Shown here: positions 1 through 8,830 of the stretch, piece after piece
Layout: each line of letters starts with the position of its first letter
Position numbering within the stretch: position 1 is the first letter of the stretch
NCBI GenBank assembly: GCA_040507985.1
Contig: JBEVNR010000037.1
Coordinates: 1-60,334, forward strand
Origin: JBEVNR01 sp040507985
GTDB taxonomy: Bacteria; Pseudomonadota; Alphaproteobacteria; Rickettsiales; UBA6187
Length of the DNA: 60,334 nt
Direction: 5' to 3'
The notes under the pieces: generated by a model
Told to the model about the DNA's origin: nothing
The model's input: the letters and a program-made list of their open reading frames with translations, nothing else
Database searches by the model: none
Program-made: the position numbers and the translations under genes

Positions 1-193
1 TTCCGCCGTTTTGCTCGCACATACATCCAAACAAAAATGACGTAATATTTTCTTTATCTTATAGTCGCTTAAAGGCCTGTTGTTCATAGACTTTCTATAT
101 ATTAGATAGTCTAGGCGCTAGTCAAGAGCCAAAGATAATCGGAAACTATTCCATGCCTTTATCCTCGATTCGACCGGAGAAGGAAAGGAACAA

Positions 194-1972
194 ATGGATT
201 CCGAAGGTCATATCACCTCGCTACCGCCGATTTCCGGTATCATAGATAGGTTTTTAGACAAATTATCTGTGCCTCATGACGAAAAAACGCACTGGAAAAA
301 CTATTTATCCACCCTACCGAAACTTGATTTTGCCATCAATCTCATTCGCAACGTCTTCGGAGACAACGTTGCCGAAATATCCGGAAGAAAGCATTGGTAT
401 AAATTAGGCGAAGATGGCCGTTACTCTAAAGAACCAATGAAAAAGGATGCCGAATATAAAAATTATCGCTCAAAAACATGCCTCATCCTTACGTCCGCCG
501 GCGCAGTGGGCATTGATTTACACACAAAATTCTTAGAGGACCTAATGCGATGCGTCCATTTTCTTCAAATGGTTGATTCCGACGCCTGGTTCAGGCAAAT
601 AGTAGGAAGATTTGATCGCACCAGCGAACACAACCAGAGTTCGCCGCACGTCATCTTTTGGATGCTTGAGAACATGCAAAACGCATTGTGGCGTCTGTAC
701 TCAATATTGCGTCGCGTCAACGGTACGGACACTATTTTCTCACAAATTTGTAAAGACAAGGTATGGCCGAAAAAAATGACCTTAACGGCGGCAGATACCG
801 TAGTAAAACGAGAAACAGAAAATCACCCAGATTCAAAACTTAGTATGCTTCTGAACAAATACTTTCCCCAAAACGCTGAATCCCATGATGCGAGAAGAGT
901 GCCGGACTACACAAAGTTCAGGAACTTCTTTCACTTCCTTTCGGTCGACAATGCGAAATTATTTCACCAACGCCTAAATCAGGAGCTTGAAGCGCTAGAA
1001 CGTAAACAAAGCAGAGGAGAAAGCGAATTAGCAAATATATGTCATGCGGGAGTCTTTACTCAAGAACATGTGGGGAAAGGTTTTGGTTATGATGGTACCG
1101 CCTTGCCCGGCGTTAATGTCTATCATGGCCAAGCTTTCGGAAAATATCTGGCGTTTTTTACGGGAGAGACGCTTCTGGTCGCATTGCTGTTGGTCAGAAA
1201 GTTCTCGAAGCATCTGAGAAAAAAAGCCTGGGGCTACGTTGAACCAGAGGCGGACCACCCATTCTATCTTGATAAAGAGGGGAAGAATACCGACGCCATA
1301 GGAATCCAATCCTTTTGGAATGAAAAAACCGGCGGATGGAGCGTAGGATATTTGACGGTTCACCCTACCCAAGGAATGTTTGAAAAATGCGTGAGAGCAT
1401 TGAAAGAGGCGTTTCAGCAATTTACAACGGACATGGAAAGGGAGATACAAAACCACACCCAACAAGCGCCGCCGTCAGATAGTTTGGACGATTTTGTCGT
1501 CGGCGATAAGCGTCCCGCACCTGATGATTTCTCCGGAGCACCTCCTATGCAACGTTCATTGACGCCCAGTAGTTATCCGCAGAACGCGACGCTGCCGCAA
1601 CTTCCTTATAGGCCGCCTAATCATGGGCAACAGCTAATGCAGCAGCAGCAGATTGGTCCTCACAATCCGCCACTTTTGATTGTATCCGGCGGCAATATGT
1701 TTATATACAACCGGACGCATCCAATGCATTACCAAACATATCCTTATGCGTCAGGAGGTGTTCCGCCGAATGCACCAGTAACACAAGAGATGCAGGCTTA
1801 CGCCGCACCTTTTATGCGCCACGTAACGCCGGTCGCCAACGTTAGACTGCCGTTGCCGCAAAGCAGTGATCTTCAGCCGCAGAATATCCCCACGCAGCAA
1901 ACGACACCTTTGTTTTGCTTCCGTTGCCCTCTCGGCACTGTTTGTACATGCCGCCACTCTTCGGCAAGGTAA
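194..1972 (+). CDS. Strawberry-notch-type helicase C-terminal domain protein, ATPase half absent
   Basis: A 592-residue protein that resembles the C-terminal helicase half of strawberry notch (SBNO) proteins. Seen: NVAEISGR (58-65), a motif-V-like block LILTSAGAVGIDLHT (97-111), and a motif-VI-like block around residues 119-147 ending QIVGRFDRTSEHN, where SBNO has an arginine-finger segment of the form QQFGRTHRSNQ. A second conserved-looking block (about 290-420) follows, then a glutamine/proline-rich low-complexity tail (about 430-592). The N-terminal DExD ATPase lobe with Walker A and B is missing: the frame upstream is closed by stops at 107-109 and 119-121, and the ATG has a purine-rich Shine-Dalgarno stretch just upstream. 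It is either a stand-alone half or the surviving end of a larger gene. SBNO-type proteins occur in eukaryotes and in some phages and bacteria. The family call is by eye; the role is unknown. Confidence 0.6.
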   Translation: MDSEGHITSLPPISGIIDRFLDKLSVPHDEKTHWKNYLSTLPKLDFAINLIRNVFGDNVAEISGRKHWYKLGEDGRYSKEPMKKDAEYKNYRSKTCLILTSAGAVGIDLHTKFLEDLMRCVHFLQMVDSDAWFRQIVGRFDRTSEHNQSSPHVIFWMLENMQNALWRLYSILRRVNGTDTIFSQICKDKVWPKKMTLTAADTVVKRETENHPDSKLSMLLNKYFPQNAESHDARRVPDYTKFRNFFHFLSVDNAKLFHQRLNQELEALERKQSRGESELANICHAGVFTQEHVGKGFGYDGTALPGVNVYHGQAFGKYLAFFTGETLLVALLLVRKFSKHLRKKAWGYVEPEADHPFYLDKEGKNTDAIGIQSFWNEKTGGWSVGYLTVHPTQGMFEKCVRALKEAFQQFTTDMEREIQNHTQQAPPSDSLDDFVVGDKRPAPDDFSGAPPMQRSLTPSSYPQNATLPQLPYRPPNHGQQLMQQQQIGPHNPPLLIVSGGNMFIYNRTHPMHYQTYPYASGGVPPNAPVTQEMQAYAAPFMRHVTPVANVRLPLPQSSDLQPQNIPTQQTTPLFCFRCPLGTVCTCRHSSAR

Positions 1973-2054
1973 GGCGTACTCCGTCATCATTTTTTACGTC
2001 AGACTTTCGTCGCTCTTTAATGCTTTTTGCGTGTTTTTTAATCGGCGCAGAGGA

Positions 2055-2080
2055 TTTTTCGTTTGCAGGCAAACGAAAAA
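2055..2080. terminator. Hairpin terminator, probably bidirectional
   Basis: TTTTTCGTTTG and CAAACGAAAAA form a perfect 11-bp stem around a CAGG tetraloop. The A/T runs at the stem ends would make it work in either direction. It lies about 80 bases after the stop of the upstream gene. Confidence 0.7.
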
Positions 2081-2224
2081 AATACGGATAAAAAAAGATA
2101 AAATATTTCATTGCGGCATTCCGTTTTTTGGTTGTATAGTTGCCGTTAACTCCTTCGACCCCCTCACGTCTACAGTTTTTATTCCGCTACCGATTCGCCT
2201 TACGCCGATATCGCCTTTCTCGCC

Positions 2225-3436
2225 ATGCGATTCTTTTTCGCATCGGCGGCGCTGTCTCTTGTGGCCAAACACGCTCTCGCCGCCTATCCGGAAAGCATCG
2301 CGGACGTGTTCGTATGTCGCGGCTATGTCGGCGAACCTCACCCTTTCGTTCGCGATAGGCGCCCACCGTTGAACTTGCCCTGTTTTTTATTGTACGAGCA
2401 ATCGACGTTGGACGTTCCTCTTTTCCGTCTTTCGCGCAACGATTCCGGAGCGCGTCAAGGCGTAAAAATAACGGTGCGCCACACCCTTTCCCTGCCGCCG
2501 GCCGGTACGGAAAATCACGCGCCTTCCGATCGCCTTGACGTCGTCCTGACGGCGCTTTCGCAAAATTTCTCGGATAGCTCCACCCCGTTCCACGCATTCG
2601 CCGTTTCGGAAGGCGACGCAGCTTTTAACGGCGTTGATTCCAGATTTCGTTGGGAAGAAGATTTGGAAACCACGATTGACCACATAGAACGCTGCTTTCA
2701 TTCCGGATGTATCGCCGACGGAAAAAAAGCCATACAAAACACCCGAAAATGCCAAGAAACTTGTCGGGAATTCCTTCGCTACTGCACCGGTCCGAGATGC
2801 GGAGAGCTGGGATGCGGTTACTACGAATGCCCGGACTATGACGACCAATCGCGGTTTGAATTTTCCCATACCGGAGCCCGGCTCCAAAGTTATATGGCGC
2901 TGATGCGCAACCTTCCGCGAAACGAGAGCGTTTCCCACGCCCGAACCCACGTCATCACGATCGCGGAACGCCCGAACGGCACGATCATCGGCGACGTCAA
3001 CGCATCCCTTAACGTGCGCGTCGACCTTACGGTAACGAACGCCCGTCCGGAATTTCATTTAGACTTTTCGCTTGCGCTGTGCTTAGGATCGGAGTGCATG
3101 TTCGTCGCGCAGAATTTTTCTTTGCCGACAGAGAATCAATCGACGGAATTTTTTACCTTTATTCCTGAACGCCTGGGCGTAACGGAGGGTGCGGCTCTTT
3201 CTTTTTTCGTACCGCTGCCGAACGTGACGTCGATCGTCCCGGAGCAACCTCCTCCTGCGCGAAAATCGTATATTTTGACGTATGATTTTTGGGAAGTCTG
3301 GGGATTTACCTTTATTTTAAGCTTTATTTGCGGCACAATTTTACAATATATGCTAATGAAACTGCTAAAATTGCGATGCTACCTATCCGAGCCTCTTGAT
3401 ATCGGAGAAACCACTCCCTTGCTACAAAAACGATAA
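2225..3436 (+). CDS. Cysteine-rich single-pass membrane protein with eukaryotic secretory-pathway features
   Basis: A 403-residue protein of no family I recognise. Seen: a signal peptide (about 1-20, ending ALA-A), a large extracytoplasmic region, one hydrophobic segment (about 355-378) and a short tail. The outer region has 12 cysteines (31, 53, 157, 162, 176, 180, 187, 192, 197, 202, 286, 291), eight of them packed in 157-202, and eight N-x-S/T sequons (N72, 114, 233, 251, 259, 297, 304, 333) among only 15 asparagines. The tail ends ETTPLLQKR, which fits the acidic dileucine pattern [DE]xxxL[LI] used in eukaryotic endosomal/lysosomal sorting. Together these describe a type I glycoprotein better than a typical bacterial protein. 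No Shine-Dalgarno sequence precedes the ATG. Inference: a gene acquired from a eukaryote or a host-directed protein; convergence is possible. Confidence 0.65.
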   Translation: MRFFFASAALSLVAKHALAAYPESIADVFVCRGYVGEPHPFVRDRRPPLNLPCFLLYEQSTLDVPLFRLSRNDSGARQGVKITVRHTLSLPPAGTENHAPSDRLDVVLTALSQNFSDSSTPFHAFAVSEGDAAFNGVDSRFRWEEDLETTIDHIERCFHSGCIADGKKAIQNTRKCQETCREFLRYCTGPRCGELGCGYYECPDYDDQSRFEFSHTGARLQSYMALMRNLPRNESVSHARTHVITIAERPNGTIIGDVNASLNVRVDLTVTNARPEFHLDFSLALCLGSECMFVAQNFSLPTENQSTEFFTFIPERLGVTEGAALSFFVPLPNVTSIVPEQPPPARKSYILTYDFWEVWGFTFILSFICGTILQYMLMKLLKLRCYLSEPLDIGETTPLLQKR

Positions 3437-3549
3437 AAAAAAGAGCGATATGTTCCGCCGTTGCGACATAATACAAGCGCGTTATTCTTTCTCGCGCGCT
3501 TCCCGCAGCCGCGTAACGTCGAGACCTATCGCAAGCGCCTACCCCTTTC

Positions 3550-5367
3550 TTACTGATCTCCCCTGTTCTCCAACTCGCGCATTTGGCCCGGGGATGCGCC
3601 GGTGACTTCCGACCACGTCGCGGACTTGAGGTTGGCGTCGGAGAAGTTGGCGCGGGTAATGTTCGAGCGCTTAAACCCCGCCGACTGCAAATCAGCGTAG
3701 GCGAAATTGGCCGCCTCTAAGTCGCTTAGGGCAAATACGGCGTTTTGGAGGGAGGCGTAGCTGAAATTTGCCATCATTCCGTTGGTGCGAAATAATTTTA
3801 TGCCGTCGCCGTAGGAGCGGGACAAATTGGTTTGGGTGATGTTGGCCCCCAGAAAAACCGCGCCGGAGAGATCGGCGTTTCCGAGCTGCGCGTAGCTAAG
3901 GTCGGCGTAGCTGAAATTTGCGCCGCGCAAATTGGCGGAGGCAAGGTCGGTCTTGCGAAAGGTGGAGTCGGAAAAATTCGCCCCTTCAAAATTGCGCCCG
4001 CGCAAATCCATCCGGCTGAAATTAATGCCGCTTAGCGGCTTTCCGTTTTCCGCCATTTTTTCGAGCGCGTCGGTATTAAATATCACCCCTTCCGCAACGA
4101 GGGAGTCTTGAAATCCCTTCAGGCCGGACACGTCGAGCATCAGGCAGTTCAGCAAATCGGCTTGCCGCAAGTCCGGCACCAGCATTTTAGAATTCTGGAC
4201 GTTTGCCCCGCGCATATCGGTTTTATTGAGTTTGATGCCGGAGAGGTTGGCGTTGTAGAGCAATATTTTTCGCGCGTCGGCGGCGAATAAATCGGCGAAG
4301 CGAAAATCTACGTCCTCCATGCCGACGGAGTAGAGGTTTGCGTTATTAAAATGCACCAGCTTAAGCACGCTTTTAACGATTTGGGCGTCGGCAATATTCG
4401 CGCCGCTTAAATCGGCGCCTTCCATGTTGACGGAGGTGAGGGCTATGTTTTTCAAAAATCCGTTGGTAAGCGACGCGTTTTTCATTTCGACGTTGTTTAG
4501 CTTCGCGTCGCCTAAAATAACCCCGGGCATGGCCGCGTTATTCATTTTCGTATGGGTGATCGTCGCTTTGGGCAACGACGCGCGCGCCATGTCCACGTTC
4601 GAGAAGCGCGATCCGGAAATAATGACGCCCGGCATCTTGGCGCCCTCAAAGCTTACCGTATCGAACGACGCGCGGGAAAGCAGGCTGCCGGTTAAGTCGG
4701 CGAACTTAAATTCCGCCTTGGAAAATTTCGTCTCCTGTAGGTTGCTGCTTTCCATATAAGCGCGGTTTAGGTGAATGTTTTCAAGCCGCGACTGGCTTAA
4801 ATTCACGGAATACAGGCTCGCGCCCTTAAAGGAGATGCCGGTGAGGTCGGCGTCGCGAATTCTGGTGCGAAACATGTTGGCGCCGTCGAACGTCGAATTG
4901 GATATTTTCGATCTGTCGAGCGTGACGTCCGACAAGGACGCGCCGGTAAAGTCGGTTCCGTCTATCTCCGATTCGACGATTTCCGTCCGGCTGAGCTTCG
5001 CCTTGCGAAAATTGCTGTTTTTAATGGTGGCGGACGATATTTCGGCGCCTTCCAAATTCACGCCCTCAAAGTTGGAGTCGACGATCGCGCTGCCGTACAG
5101 CACCGCGTCCTTTAGGTTGGCTCCCGCTAAATTTACCCCGCTTAAGTCAAGGCCGCTTAGAAATATTCCTTCAAAATTAGCGCCGAATTCCGCCACCAGA
5201 TCGGGCCGCCGCTTGTTTTTGCGCGACGTCTCCAGATATTGCTGCACGCTGATATAGGTGGCGCGACCTTCCTCGGCCCGCGCTTTTTTAGGCGGCCCTA
5301 TCCATAAGAGGGCGGCGGCGCAGGCGAACGCAAGGCGTTTATTTTGGCGCGGGAATAAAATATGCAT
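3550..5367 (-). CDS. Exported pentapeptide-repeat protein
   Basis: A 605-residue protein made almost entirely of A(D/N)Lxx pentapeptide repeats (for example NLAGANLKDA, DLSGANIADA, DLSYAQLGNADLSGA) after about residue 60. Such repeats fold as a right-handed quadrilateral beta-helix. The N-terminus (MHILFPRQNKRLAFACAAALLWIG, charged then hydrophobic, ending KKARAEE) looks like a signal peptide, so the protein should leave the cytoplasm. That differs from the cytoplasmic Qnr/MfpA-type gyrase-protecting members. A short non-repeat segment (about 400-430) and a break near residue 440 divide the helix into two blocks. No function can be assigned. It is transcribed divergently from the CCA-adding enzyme. 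Confidence 0.85.
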   Translation of the reverse strand: MHILFPRQNKRLAFACAAALLWIGPPKKARAEEGRATYISVQQYLETSRKNKRRPDLVAEFGANFEGIFLSGLDLSGVNLAGANLKDAVLYGSAIVDSNFEGVNLEGAEISSATIKNSNFRKAKLSRTEIVESEIDGTDFTGASLSDVTLDRSKISNSTFDGANMFRTRIRDADLTGISFKGASLYSVNLSQSRLENIHLNRAYMESSNLQETKFSKAEFKFADLTGSLLSRASFDTVSFEGAKMPGVIISGSRFSNVDMARASLPKATITHTKMNNAAMPGVILGDAKLNNVEMKNASLTNGFLKNIALTSVNMEGADLSGANIADAQIVKSVLKLVHFNNANLYSVGMEDVDFRFADLFAADARKILLYNANLSGIKLNKTDMRGANVQNSKMLVPDLRQADLLNCLMLDVSGLKGFQDSLVAEGVIFNTDALEKMAENGKPLSGINFSRMDLRGRNFEGANFSDSTFRKTDLASANLRGANFSYADLSYAQLGNADLSGAVFLGANITQTNLSRSYGDGIKLFRTNGMMANFSYASLQNAVFALSDLEAANFAYADLQSAGFKRSNITRANFSDANLKSATWSEVTGASPGQMRELENRGDQ

Positions 5368-5445
5368 TGCTTTTTTGATCGCCGCCGTGTTGATATGGTG
5401 CGATCTACGATGTTACCGTAAAACTCGCCGGAGTTCCATAGCAAA

Positions 5446-6414
5446 TTGGTTGCCCTTCCTTCCGATTTTCCCCTCGATTTCTATCGCTGCCCGACGCTGA
5501 GGCGATTATGCGAGACGCTTGGAGGCGCCGAATCCGCCCGATTCGTCGGCGGCGCCGTGCGCGATCGCGCGCTCGGCCTTCGCGCCACGGACATTGACGT
5601 CGCGGTCGCCTTTCCTTTTGACGACGTCGCGCGGCTGCTTCGCAGGGCGGGATACGCGCTGAAGGAGACGGGACGCAAGCAAGGAAGCCTCACGGTCGCC
5701 CTTGACGGCCCTTTCTATCCTTACGCGCAGGTGACGTCGCTGCGACGAGACGTGGCCTGCCACGGGCGCGGCGCCGAGGTGGAATATACCGACGATTGGC
5801 AGGGCGACGCCGTGCGGCGCGACTTTACGATAAACGCCCTGTACCTCGACGCAAGCGGAGCGTTGTACGATTATACCGAAGGTTCCGCCGATCTGGCCGC
5901 CGGATTGCTGAAAACCATAGGCGAGCCGGAAACGCGCTTTCGGCAGGATTATTTGCGCGTGTTGCGATTGTTCCGTTTTTACGCCTGCCTGCCGACGCCG
6001 CGCGTCGATGCTTCCACGCTAAACGCCGCGTATTTATGTGCCGACGGCGTCAACAATCTCTCCGCCTTTCGCAAGCGCGAAGAAATGGGGCGACTGGCGC
6101 AAGGAAGCTACGCCGAACGCGCGCTGGAGGCGTTATATGCAAACTCCGCATTAAAAAACGCCCTGGCCTTGCCGGGAGACGTCTACCCAAAAGCCCATAT
6201 GCGCCGCTACCTGGCGCGCTTGGCCGCGCGCGGCGAAAAAACGTCCCTCTACGGAACGTTAGCGGCGCTTTTCCTTGCCTGCGGACGCAACGCGCCTGAC
6301 CCCGCCGACGCCTATGTAGAATCAAAAAAAGATCGCGCGGCCTGGAGGTTCGTCGCCTATGGGGAAGGAAGGGCGCCGAACGCCCATCTTGCCGCCGTCG
6401 CCTCATGCGCTTGA
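5446..6414 (+). CDS. cca: CCA tRNA nucleotidyltransferase / poly(A) polymerase family
   Basis: Adds or repairs the 3' CCA of tRNA using CTP and ATP. Class II nucleotidyltransferase motifs are visible: FVGGAVRDRALG near residue 30, the metal-binding pair in DIDVAV, and RRDFTINALYLD around 126-137. These are followed by the FRQDYLRVLRLFRFYA neck segment. At 322 residues it is shorter than usual for alphaproteobacterial members (about 400), mainly at the C-terminus. The start is a TTG, the only initiator that keeps the N-terminal beta-strand; no strong ribosome-binding site is seen. It stands alone, divergent from the pentapeptide-repeat gene. CCA-adding versus pure poly(A) polymerase activity cannot be separated by eye, but one such enzyme is essential for tRNA maturation in this lineage. 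Confidence 0.88.
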   Translation: MVALPSDFPLDFYRCPTLRRLCETLGGAESARFVGGAVRDRALGLRATDIDVAVAFPFDDVARLLRRAGYALKETGRKQGSLTVALDGPFYPYAQVTSLRRDVACHGRGAEVEYTDDWQGDAVRRDFTINALYLDASGALYDYTEGSADLAAGLLKTIGEPETRFRQDYLRVLRLFRFYACLPTPRVDASTLNAAYLCADGVNNLSAFRKREEMGRLAQGSYAERALEALYANSALKNALALPGDVYPKAHMRRYLARLAARGEKTSLYGTLAALFLACGRNAPDPADAYVESKKDRAAWRFVAYGEGRAPNAHLAAVASCA

Positions 6415-6448
6415 GACATAAACCCTTAAGGCAACGTCGACGCAACTC

Positions 6449-7597
6449 TTAACGCGCGTCTGCCGAAGGGGAAAAGCACTGTGACCTTAAACGCTCGTAC
6501 ATATCGCTCACTTCCCTTAAGCTGCGCCCTCCTATCCGCATTTCTCCTCCCGAAAGACGTTCGACAAAAAATTCTGCCGACGTCGGCGCCCGGCGATCGC
6601 GCATTTCCCCTAAAGCGCCGAAGAAAGTTCGCAATTCCGAAGAAATTTTCGGATCTTCGCTTTCCGCAGGTAAGCGGAGAAACCATAAGGGCAAGGGGGA
6701 GGCAAGCATCCCGTCAATATTTTCCACAAAAAAACGCATCGAGGCCGAAGGAAATATGTCAAGGCCGACGGGAGCATCCACGTACCCCTCGGCGCTTACG
6801 TCAAAATCTTCAAAATGCAGTTCCAATGCGTCGACGTACAACCTGTTCGACATAACGGGCTTACCTTCGTCGGAGAAACGAAAAAAAACGTTAGCCGAGA
6901 ACGGGAAGGCGTCGCGCAAACCCTGCGCCAATGCGCCTTCTTCGTACCGCACGTTTCGTATTTCGGCGCGATATCTCCCCCGTTTACTCTCCGCAGCGTT
7001 TTTCATCCACCCGAAACGCGCCGCATCAAAGGAAAGAAGCGTTTGCCGCGCATCGCCGTTTTCGACGGAAAAATTTCCGCCCGCAACGAAGAAAACAATC
7101 GACCGCAATCCCGCGCGCCAATTTTTTGCGATATTTTCAGATCTTTGGCCTATCCATAGCGCCGTCTCATAACGAAACGTTGCGACGGACGGTCCGGCGT
7201 CGGCGACGCCGGCCGAAAAATCTCCGTCAAGTGCATATCGGCCGTCGGTCGGTCCGCGTAACGTTACCGTTTTTCCAAAAAAAGGAACGCGCAACCGCAG
7301 GCATCCCGGAACGCGCAGACGATAGGACGCGTCATAGGCGCCGGTGAATTCCGCGCCGCAGAAACGTAGCTCCACGCCGCTTAAGGAGGGACGAACGATA
7401 ACGCGGCGCAGTTCGACAAGATCGCCGCGCAACGCAAGGTCCGCCTGAAACTTCCAAAACGCTTCGTTCGCCAACCTTAGCGTCGTCCACCCGGCGACAA
7501 GCAGCAAAATGGCGTAGCAAGCGAGCGATGCCGCCACGATCCCAACGCATAATTTTATAAACGCCGTCGCGCCCGCCGAAGGCGTCGTATCGTGCAT
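6449..7597 (-). CDS. Membrane-anchored protein of unknown function, possibly DUF2125 family
   Basis: A 382-residue protein starting MHDTTPSAGATAF. This ATG was chosen over an upstream in-frame start because it has an AGGA ribosome-binding site at good spacing and leads directly into one transmembrane helix (about 16-38). The rest is a predicted periplasmic beta-rich domain with few charges in clusters. The overall form (N-terminal anchor, long beta-rich body) resembles the alphaproteobacterial DUF2125 group, but I see no decisive motif. It is divergent from argC and shares a 165-base promoter region with it. Confidence 0.6.
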   Translation of the reverse strand: MHDTTPSAGATAFIKLCVGIVAASLACYAILLLVAGWTTLRLANEAFWKFQADLALRGDLVELRRVIVRPSLSGVELRFCGAEFTGAYDASYRLRVPGCLRLRVPFFGKTVTLRGPTDGRYALDGDFSAGVADAGPSVATFRYETALWIGQRSENIAKNWRAGLRSIVFFVAGGNFSVENGDARQTLLSFDAARFGWMKNAAESKRGRYRAEIRNVRYEEGALAQGLRDAFPFSANVFFRFSDEGKPVMSNRLYVDALELHFEDFDVSAEGYVDAPVGLDIFPSASMRFFVENIDGMLASPLPLWFLRLPAESEDPKISSELRTFFGALGEMRDRRAPTSAEFFVERLSGGEMRIGGRSLREVSDMYERLRSQCFSPSADAR

Positions 7598-7762
7598 GGC
7601 TTTTTCCTGCCTTTGGAAGAAAACCTTAACAGGTTTTCGCCAATAAATGAAGAGGAAAGAGCGGGCGGAGCAACCAAAAACTCGCCATAAATTATCTTGC
7701 GGTTCATATGGTTGCGCCATAAAATGCTTTTTTATGAAGTCGCGTAAAAATATATAACGTAC

Positions 7763-8815
7763 ATGCATCCTATATCCCCTGACGTCAACTGCCTCGTCGC
7801 CGGCGCCTCGGGGTACACCGGCGCGGAGCTTATGCGCCTGCTCGTCGCGCACCCGTGCTTTCGCGTGGCGGCGTTAACGGGAGAGCGCAGCGCCGGCAAG
7901 CCTCTCGCCGACGTCTACCCGCATTTGCGCGGGGCGCGTCTGCCGGACGTTATCTCCCAAAACGACGTCGTTTGGGACGAAATTGACCTGGTTTTCGCCT
8001 GTCTGCCCCACGGCGCGTCGCAATCCTTTGTCGCGTCGGTTCCGGATAGGGTGAAAGTCGTAGACTTATCCGCCGATTTTCGCTTGCGGGACGTGCGTCT
8101 ATACGCATCCGCCTACGGCGCCGCCCACGTCGCGCCGCAGCTGCAAAAAACGGCCATTTACGGACTCACGGAATTTGCGCGCGAGGCCGTCGCCGCCGCG
8201 CGTCTCGTGGCGTGCCCGGGGTGCTATCCGACGGCGGCGGCGCTGCCGTTGATTCCCCTGTTGCAACGAAAATTAATAGAGCCGAACGAGATTATCGTCG
8301 ACGCCAAGTCCGGCATTAGCGGCGCCGGGCGCGGGGCGAAGGAAGCGAATTTATACGCCGAAATTGACGGAGATTGCTTCGCTTACGGCGTAGGCGTTCA
8401 TCGTCACTCTCCCGAAATGGCGCAAACGCTGTCCGACGCCGCCGGCGAGAGCGTCTCGCTGCATTTTACGCCGCAAGTTATTCCCGCCGCGCGGGGAATG
8501 CTCGCCTGCATGTACGTCAAGACGAAAAACGGCGCCTCTTCCGACGCAATTCGCGCCGCCCTGCAACAGGCTTATGCAAACGAACGTTTCGTGCGGGTGT
8601 TGCCGAAAGGCGCCTTGCCGCGCGTCAAAAACGTGCGTTTTACCAATATGTGCGAAATCGCGGTGGCGGAATCGTCGCTTGACGGACGCGCGGTCGTTAT
8701 TTCCGCCATCGACAATCTGCTTAAAGGCGCCTCGGGCCAAGCGTTGCAAAACGCAAACCTCATGTTCGGCATGGACGAAGGCGCGGGGCTGCCGAAGATT
8801 GCGGCGTATCCATAA
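7763..8815 (+). CDS. argC: N-acetyl-gamma-glutamyl-phosphate reductase
   Basis: Third step of arginine synthesis: NADPH-dependent reduction of N-acetylglutamyl-5-phosphate to the semialdehyde. Seen: the N-terminal dinucleotide-binding segment GASGYTGAELMRLL (about 14-27) and the active-site block ACPGCYPTAA with its catalytic cysteine near residue 153. GVHRHSPEM follows, where the conserved His lies. The length of 350 residues is usual. It is followed after 15 bases by the MNIO fusion gene, so the two are probably co-transcribed, although no metabolic link is known. No other arg genes are in the window. Confidence 0.93.
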   Translation: MHPISPDVNCLVAGASGYTGAELMRLLVAHPCFRVAALTGERSAGKPLADVYPHLRGARLPDVISQNDVVWDEIDLVFACLPHGASQSFVASVPDRVKVVDLSADFRLRDVRLYASAYGAAHVAPQLQKTAIYGLTEFAREAVAAARLVACPGCYPTAAALPLIPLLQRKLIEPNEIIVDAKSGISGAGRGAKEANLYAEIDGDCFAYGVGVHRHSPEMAQTLSDAAGESVSLHFTPQVIPAARGMLACMYVKTKNGASSDAIRAALQQAYANERFVRVLPKGALPRVKNVRFTNMCEIAVAESSLDGRAVVISAIDNLLKGASGQALQNANLMFGMDEGAGLPKIAAYP

Positions 8816-8830
8816 CGAAAAAGGCGCGCT

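Noticed and set aside
2108..3058. Several long minus-strand frames opposite the membrane-protein gene
   Set aside because: They lack start signals and motifs; the plus-strand frame has a signal peptide, membrane helix and continuous length.
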